Assembly: GCA_020847635.1 (NCBI GenBank) | Contig: JADLBQ010000072.1 | Span: 1-64,000, forward strand | Length of the DNA stretch: 64,000 bases | Direction of reading: 5' to 3' | Source of the DNA: Bacteroidia bacterium | Lineage (GTDB): Bacteria > Bacteroidota > Bacteroidia > AKYH767-A > OLB10 | Shown: positions 59,278 through 64,000 of the stretch, piece after piece | Numbering within the stretch: the first letter of the stretch is position 1 | How the letters are laid out: each line of letters opens with the position of its first letter | Program-made: the position numbers and the translations under genes | The notes under the pieces: generated by a model | The model's input: the letters and a program-made list of their open reading frames with translations, nothing else | Told to the model about the DNA's origin: nothing | Database searches by the model: none

Positions 59278-60651
59278 ATGCGAAAACTTATTCTTATCAT
59301 TTCATTAGTTTTTGGTATTGCTATTCATACTAAGTCCCAGTCACTTGACTCAATCGCTATAAGACGAATATATAACACTACATTAGCTGAACAAAAGTCT
59401 TCTCAATGGCTCGGGCAACTATGCCTTAATATTGGTCACAGGTTAAGTGGCTCCCAACAGGCAGAGCAGGCAGTTAACTGGGCTGATAGCCTCATGAACT
59501 CATTGAGTTTTGATGTTTACAAACAAGAGTGCATGGTTCCGGTATGGGTCAGGGGAGCTGAAGAACAAGCCTGGATCATCTCAGGCAATAATAAAATAGA
59601 AGTTCCGGTTCTGGCTCTTGGAGGCAGCATTTCAACTCCGCCAAATGGAATCAGAGGAAAAATTGTCGAAGTAAAAAACTTTGAAGAACTCGACAAACTT
59701 GCAGATCTCGGTCAGGTTAACGGAAAAATTGTTTTTTATAATACTCCGATGGATCAGACCAAGATAAACACCTTTGAAGCTTATGGTGAAGCAGTCAGAT
59801 ATCGATGGGCAGGTGCTATCCGTGCAGCCGGTTATGGTGCTATTGGTGCTGTGGTACGATCTGTAACAACAGCTCTCGATGATATCCCGCATACAGGTAC
59901 AATGGGTTATTCGGATACAATTAAAAAGATACCGTCTTGTGCTATCAGTAGCAAAGGTGCAGAGACCTTAAGCCGTTTAAGAAGAGGTAATCCCAACCTT
60001 GAGTTTCTTTTTCAGTTCCAGACAAAGACCCATCCGGATGCAAAATCCTATAATGTCATAGGTGAGTTGAAAGGCACTGAGAAACCCGATGAAATCATAG
60101 TTGTCGGAGGGCATTTAGATTCATGGGATGTAGGCCAGGGTGCACATGATGATGGTGCAGGCTGTGTTCAGGCAATAGAAGCATTATATGTTCTCAAATC
60201 ACTGGGTATTCCGCTAAAAAGAACCGTAAGAGCGGTGATGTTTATGAACGAGGAAAATGGAAGCCGGGGTGGTAAAAAATTTGCAGAAGTTGCAAAGCTG
60301 AAAAATGAGAAAATAATTGCAGCCATTGAATCCGATGCCGGTGGGCATGTTCCGCGGGGATTCGGGTTTAAAGGTGATTCGGCCAAAGTGGCTGCTGTTA
60401 TGAAATACAAAGAACTGTTTACTCCTTATATGACAGACTACTGGAAACCCGGATACGGAGGTGAAGATATCCGCCATCTGGAGGATCTTGGGACTCTGCT
60501 TATCGGATTCCATCCGGATTCACAACGTTATTTTGATTACCATCATTCTGCCAATGACACTTTTGACAAAGTCAATTCACGTGAACTGGCATTAGGCTCA
60601 GCAACCATGGCAGCTTTGATTTTTTTAATCAGTCAATACGGAGTTGATTAA
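59278..60651 (+). CDS. M28 family metallopeptidase (secreted)
   Basis: Signal peptide; VVGGHLDSWDVGQGAHDDGAGCVQAIEAL, MFMNEENGSRGG, ESDAGGHVPRGFG. Confidence 0.93.
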   Translation: MRKLILIISLVFGIAIHTKSQSLDSIAIRRIYNTTLAEQKSSQWLGQLCLNIGHRLSGSQQAEQAVNWADSLMNSLSFDVYKQECMVPVWVRGAEEQAWIISGNNKIEVPVLALGGSISTPPNGIRGKIVEVKNFEELDKLADLGQVNGKIVFYNTPMDQTKINTFEAYGEAVRYRWAGAIRAAGYGAIGAVVRSVTTALDDIPHTGTMGYSDTIKKIPSCAISSKGAETLSRLRRGNPNLEFLFQFQTKTHPDAKSYNVIGELKGTEKPDEIIVVGGHLDSWDVGQGAHDDGAGCVQAIEALYVLKSLGIPLKRTVRAVMFMNEENGSRGGKKFAEVAKLKNEKIIAAIESDAGGHVPRGFGFKGDSAKVAAVMKYKELFTPYMTDYWKPGYGGEDIRHLEDLGTLLIGFHPDSQRYFDYHHSANDTFDKVNSRELALGSATMAALIFLISQYGVD

Positions 60652-60760
60652 ATTCAGTCCTCATTTCTGAAAAAGAATTCAGCTTTTCAGAAAATATTCT
60701 TACCTGTTGCCGTTTAAGTACTCATAATATCTCCATGGACCAATTCATTTCTTTGCAAGT

Positions 60761-62587
60761 ATGTCTTTCAAGATAGCAATCACATTTGCAGCTACTGTTC
60801 TGATAGCCTTACTTTCAATTCATAAAATTTCTGCCCAGGCCCAAAACAACCTGGAACTGGCAAACCAATACTATTCTACTGGCGAATATGAAAAAGCAGT
60901 TGTGTACTATGCCAGGCATTATAATTATGATCCCTTTGCAAGCTACCCCGGGTATTTGAAATGCCTCACCCTGCTGCAGGATTTCAAGGAAGCTGAGAAA
61001 CTGGTCAAAAAACAAATGAAAAAACTGCCAAATGAGTTGGCTTTATACATTGACCTTGGAAAGCTATATGCTGCTCAAAATGAGAATGACAAAGCTAATC
61101 AGCAATACGAGAAAGCCATTCGTTTACTCACTCAGGATGTAGGTTCTGCAATCCGGCTGGGTTATGCTTTTGCCGAAGCCGGGCTTACTGGGAAAGCAAT
61201 TGAAACCTATCAAACAGCCCGCAAACTAAATCCCACCTATCCATTCGGATTCGAACTGGCAGAAATGTATGCCCGAGACGGTAAACTACAGGCAATGATT
61301 GAAGAATACCTTAATTTATTAATGGTAAACGAGCAATACTATTCCAATGTTCAGGCAATCATGCAGAATAAAATTGTAAACGATGCAAGCGGAGCTGTCA
61401 GTAGTGAACTCAGGACTGAATTACTTAGAAGAATCCAGAAGCCCTCCAGTCCAATTGTTTACGGAGATATGATTTACTGGCTCTTTATTCAGGAGAAAGA
61501 TTTTGAATCTGCACTGATTCAGGCAAAAGCAATAGATAAAAGACTGGATGAGGGAGGAGCAAGAATTTTGTCACTTGGTAGAATGTGTGTTGCTAATGAA
61601 AAATACGAGACTGCAGAAAAGTGTTTTCGTGCTGTTATTGAGAAAGGTGAGAAAAATTCATATTATAATACTGCTCGAATTGAATTGGTTAATGCTTCAA
61701 CCAAACGACTTACGTCACAGGGCTTACCTTCAGCAGAAGAGCTTGCCACTTTGAATAACGAACATGTTATTGTATTAAATCAGCTTGGAAGAAATTTAAC
61801 TACTGCATCACTACTCTTCAGCTATGCCCACCTGAAAGCATTTTATATGAATCAGGTTGACAGTGCAGTTTCCATTCTGACAGAGTTAATTGATATGCCC
61901 GGTATCTCTCCCTTATTTAAAGCACAATGTAAATTAGAGTTGGGAGATATCTATATATTCAAAGGAGAGGTTTGGGAGGCAGCATTGCTTTATGGCCAGG
62001 TTGATAAAGATTTTAAACAGGAAGCGATCGGGAGAGAAGCAAAATTCAGGAATGCCCGCTTATCTTACTACATGGGTGAATTTGAATGGGCTGCCGCACA
62101 ACTGAATGTATTGAAAGCAGCAACTTCACAGCTGATTGCGAATGATGCCCTCTCACTTTCACTTTTAATCATTGATAATACAGGTCTTGATTCGATTACC
62201 GGGCCTTTAATGCTGTATTCAAAAGCCGACTTACTAACCTTTCAAAACAATTACCGCCAGGCATTAGATACTCTTGATTTATTGCTGAACCGTTTTGCAA
62301 ACCATTCACTGACAGATGAGGCCTGGTTCCTGAAAGCCAGAATTTTTATTCAGCTGAACCAATTCGACACAGCAGCTTATTACTTCAATCAGGTTGTACT
62401 GTGGTATGGAAATGATATTCTAGCAGATGATGCTTTGTATCAGCTTGGTCTCTTATATGAAAACAAACTTCATAATAAAGAAAAAGCAATGGTGGCTTAT
62501 GAAACTCTGCTTATCAAATATCCGGGCAGCCTGCTGGCAAGTGATGCCCGCAGACGGTTCAGAACTTTACGGGGTGATGTTAACTGA
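60761..62587 (+). CDS. Tetratricopeptide repeat protein (secreted)
   Basis: 608 aa; signal peptide and many TPR units (NQQYEKAIRLLTQ, ALDTLDLLLNRFANHSLTDEAWFLKARI). Confidence 0.85.
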   Translation: MSFKIAITFAATVLIALLSIHKISAQAQNNLELANQYYSTGEYEKAVVYYARHYNYDPFASYPGYLKCLTLLQDFKEAEKLVKKQMKKLPNELALYIDLGKLYAAQNENDKANQQYEKAIRLLTQDVGSAIRLGYAFAEAGLTGKAIETYQTARKLNPTYPFGFELAEMYARDGKLQAMIEEYLNLLMVNEQYYSNVQAIMQNKIVNDASGAVSSELRTELLRRIQKPSSPIVYGDMIYWLFIQEKDFESALIQAKAIDKRLDEGGARILSLGRMCVANEKYETAEKCFRAVIEKGEKNSYYNTARIELVNASTKRLTSQGLPSAEELATLNNEHVIVLNQLGRNLTTASLLFSYAHLKAFYMNQVDSAVSILTELIDMPGISPLFKAQCKLELGDIYIFKGEVWEAALLYGQVDKDFKQEAIGREAKFRNARLSYYMGEFEWAAAQLNVLKAATSQLIANDALSLSLLIIDNTGLDSITGPLMLYSKADLLTFQNNYRQALDTLDLLLNRFANHSLTDEAWFLKARIFIQLNQFDTAAYYFNQVVLWYGNDILADDALYQLGLLYENKLHNKEKAMVAYETLLIKYPGSLLASDARRRFRTLRGDVN

Positions 62588-62590
62588 GAA

Positions 62591-62914
62591 ATGGCAAAGA
62601 TCCTTTATAATGTAACAGTGAAAGTTGACCATGACATACATAGTCACTGGCTTGAATGGTTGCAACAACATCATATTCCGGCTGTCTTAGAAACCGGTTG
62701 TTTTACCGGCTACCGGTTAATGAGACTCATCAGCGAACCGGATGATGACGGCTTTACCTACTCAATACAATATACGTGTAAACATCTTTCTGCTTATGAA
62801 CGATACATTAACTTTTTCTCGGAAGGTTTACGTCAACAAAGCGAAAAACTTTATAAAGGAAAAACTGTTATTTTCCGCACCGTTTTAGAATATGTGGATG
62901 AATTTGGTCAATAG
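62591..62914 (+). CDS. DUF4286 family protein
   Basis: ILYNVTVKVDHDIHSHWLEWLQQHHIPAVLETGCFTGYRLMRL. Confidence 0.85.
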   Translation: MAKILYNVTVKVDHDIHSHWLEWLQQHHIPAVLETGCFTGYRLMRLISEPDDDGFTYSIQYTCKHLSAYERYINFFSEGLRQQSEKLYKGKTVIFRTVLEYVDEFGQ

Positions 62915-63755
62915 TATCAGGCCTCTGTTTATTTCTTTGATTTTCATTACCTGTCCTGTTGCAGCTCAAACACTGTCTGCTGATGAACTTTTTGATAAGA
63001 TGCTGGCAGCAATGAAAGAAGTACGGACTGCCAGTTTTGTCCTGGATATTAATGAACGGATCAGGGGTGAAATGAAGCACGATCAGTTTGTTGTGAAATT
63101 AAATGCCAAACCCTTTAAAGTTTATGTTTACAGTGTTACTCCCAATCCGGGGGCAGAGGCATTGATAATTACCGGTGAGAACAATAACAAAGCACTCATC
63201 AATCCCAATATGCGGCTGATTCCATCCTTAAGCCTGAGTCCATATCATCAGCTTCTGAGAAAAAATCATCAATACACACTGCTTCATATTGGTTTCGATT
63301 TTGTATACAGGGTGTGTAGCGGTTATAAGCAAAAATTTGGAAACTCCTTTTCAGATTACCTCGAATCTGAGTCTGAAATCATCTGGAAAGGCCAAAGCTA
63401 TTATCAGTTAGTAATTCAATCGGACAACTTTCACTGGACTGATTATACAGTTCAGCAGGGAGAAAACCTGGTCAGTATTGCTAAAAAACTTCTGGTAAAT
63501 GACTATATGATCCTTGAGCATAATCGCAGAATTAAGAACTTTGATGATGTTAAACCCGGTCAGATTATAAGAGTACCTTCTGTTTTTGGGAAGAAGATAG
63601 TCTTTTATATTGATAAACGAACGTTTCTCCCGCTGGTTCAGATAGTTTATGATGATAAAGGTTTGTATAGCAGAATTGAAATGTCAAGCTATATTCATAA
63701 TCCGTTATTTACAATTGATGATTTCTCACGAAAAAATAAAAAATATGGTTTTTAG
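62892..63755 (+). CDS. LolA/DUF1571-like periplasmic protein with embedded LysM domain
   Basis: Signal peptide; LFDKMLAAMKEVRTASFVLDINERIRGEM; DYTVQQGENLVSIAKKLLVNDYMILEHNRRIKNFDDVKPGQIIRVPS; FYIDKRTFLPLVQIVYDDKGL. Confidence 0.75.
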   Translation: MWMNLVNSIRPLFISLIFITCPVAAQTLSADELFDKMLAAMKEVRTASFVLDINERIRGEMKHDQFVVKLNAKPFKVYVYSVTPNPGAEALIITGENNNKALINPNMRLIPSLSLSPYHQLLRKNHQYTLLHIGFDFVYRVCSGYKQKFGNSFSDYLESESEIIWKGQSYYQLVIQSDNFHWTDYTVQQGENLVSIAKKLLVNDYMILEHNRRIKNFDDVKPGQIIRVPSVFGKKIVFYIDKRTFLPLVQIVYDDKGLYSRIEMSSYIHNPLFTIDDFSRKNKKYGF

Positions 63756-63793
63756 AAGTTTATGATAGCAGTAGAAGTGTCATTTGTTTCTTT

Positions 63794-63801
63794 TAAGTTT
63801 G
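63794..63801 (+). promoter_or_regulatory. Candidate -7 box (TAAGTTTG) for nuoA
   Basis: TAnnTTTG match 17 bp upstream of ATG 63818. Confidence 0.4.
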
Positions 63802-63817
63802 CAAGTACAAAATAACA

Positions 63818-64000
63818 ATGGGTGCAACCTCTGTAATCATATTAATTATCAGTGCTGTATTATTTTCAGCAGGCGGAATTCTGGTTGGAAAATTATTGGT
63901 AAAAAGTAAACCTTCAAAAGTTAAAGGTGAAGCCTACGAATGCGGAGTTCCTACTCAGGGTCAGTCATGGGTTCAGTTCAGTGTCGGATATTATTTGTTT
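63818..64000 (+). CDS. nuoA: NADH-quinone oxidoreductase subunit A (partial, runs off window)
   Basis: Manual translation: MGATSVIILIISAVLFSAGGILVGKLLVKSKPSKVKGEAYECGVPTQGQSWVQFSVGYYLF; YECG motif. Confidence 0.92.
   Translation, partial: MGATSVIILIISAVLFSAGGILVGKLLVKSKPSKVKGEAYECGVPTQGQSWVQFSVGYYLF

Noticed and set aside
1-64000. CRISPR array, prophage, IS element, toxin-antitoxin or defence island
   Set aside because: No regular repeat-spacer array, integrase, transposase, phage structural or defence-type genes recognised in either strand's ORFs.
1-64000. tRNA or rRNA genes
   Set aside because: No cloverleaf-like or rRNA-like stretch noticed in the few intergenic gaps; a tRNAscan run would be the decisive check.

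Overview
This 64 kb window is chromosomal DNA from a member of the Bacteroidota. The family-level evidence is SprA, a PorV/PorQ-like protein, PorP/SprF, a type-B C-terminal sorting domain, and TAnnTTTG-type promoter boxes. Coding density is high, at about 50 genes on both strands. I found no rRNA, tRNA, transposase, prophage or CRISPR array. Most genes are housekeeping: ruvC, greA, acpP-fabF-rnc, hemW, trmB, tadA, rpsU, fbp, rfbA, sprA-gcvH-vanZ-tonB, a WecA/MraY-like transferase, and the start of nuoA. The strongest unusual signal is the 321-aa ORF at 14041..15006 (-). It aligns along its length with the class I ribonucleotide reductase small subunit (R2/NrdB), yet every metal-ligand position and the radical tyrosine appear substituted, so it looks like a pseudo-enzyme R2 paralog. 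Other points worth checking: a single in-frame TAG that splits a type-B-CTD NHL-repeat surface protein next to its PorP/SprF partner; a PorP/SprF-TSP3-OmpA fusion; a J-domain/BatD-like membrane fusion; a membrane-anchored patatin-like protein; a LysM domain nested in a LolA/DUF1571-like protein; a TonB receptor / giant secreted protein / PorV-like trio; and several strong inverted repeats. All homology calls are by eye from the translations. No database search was run.
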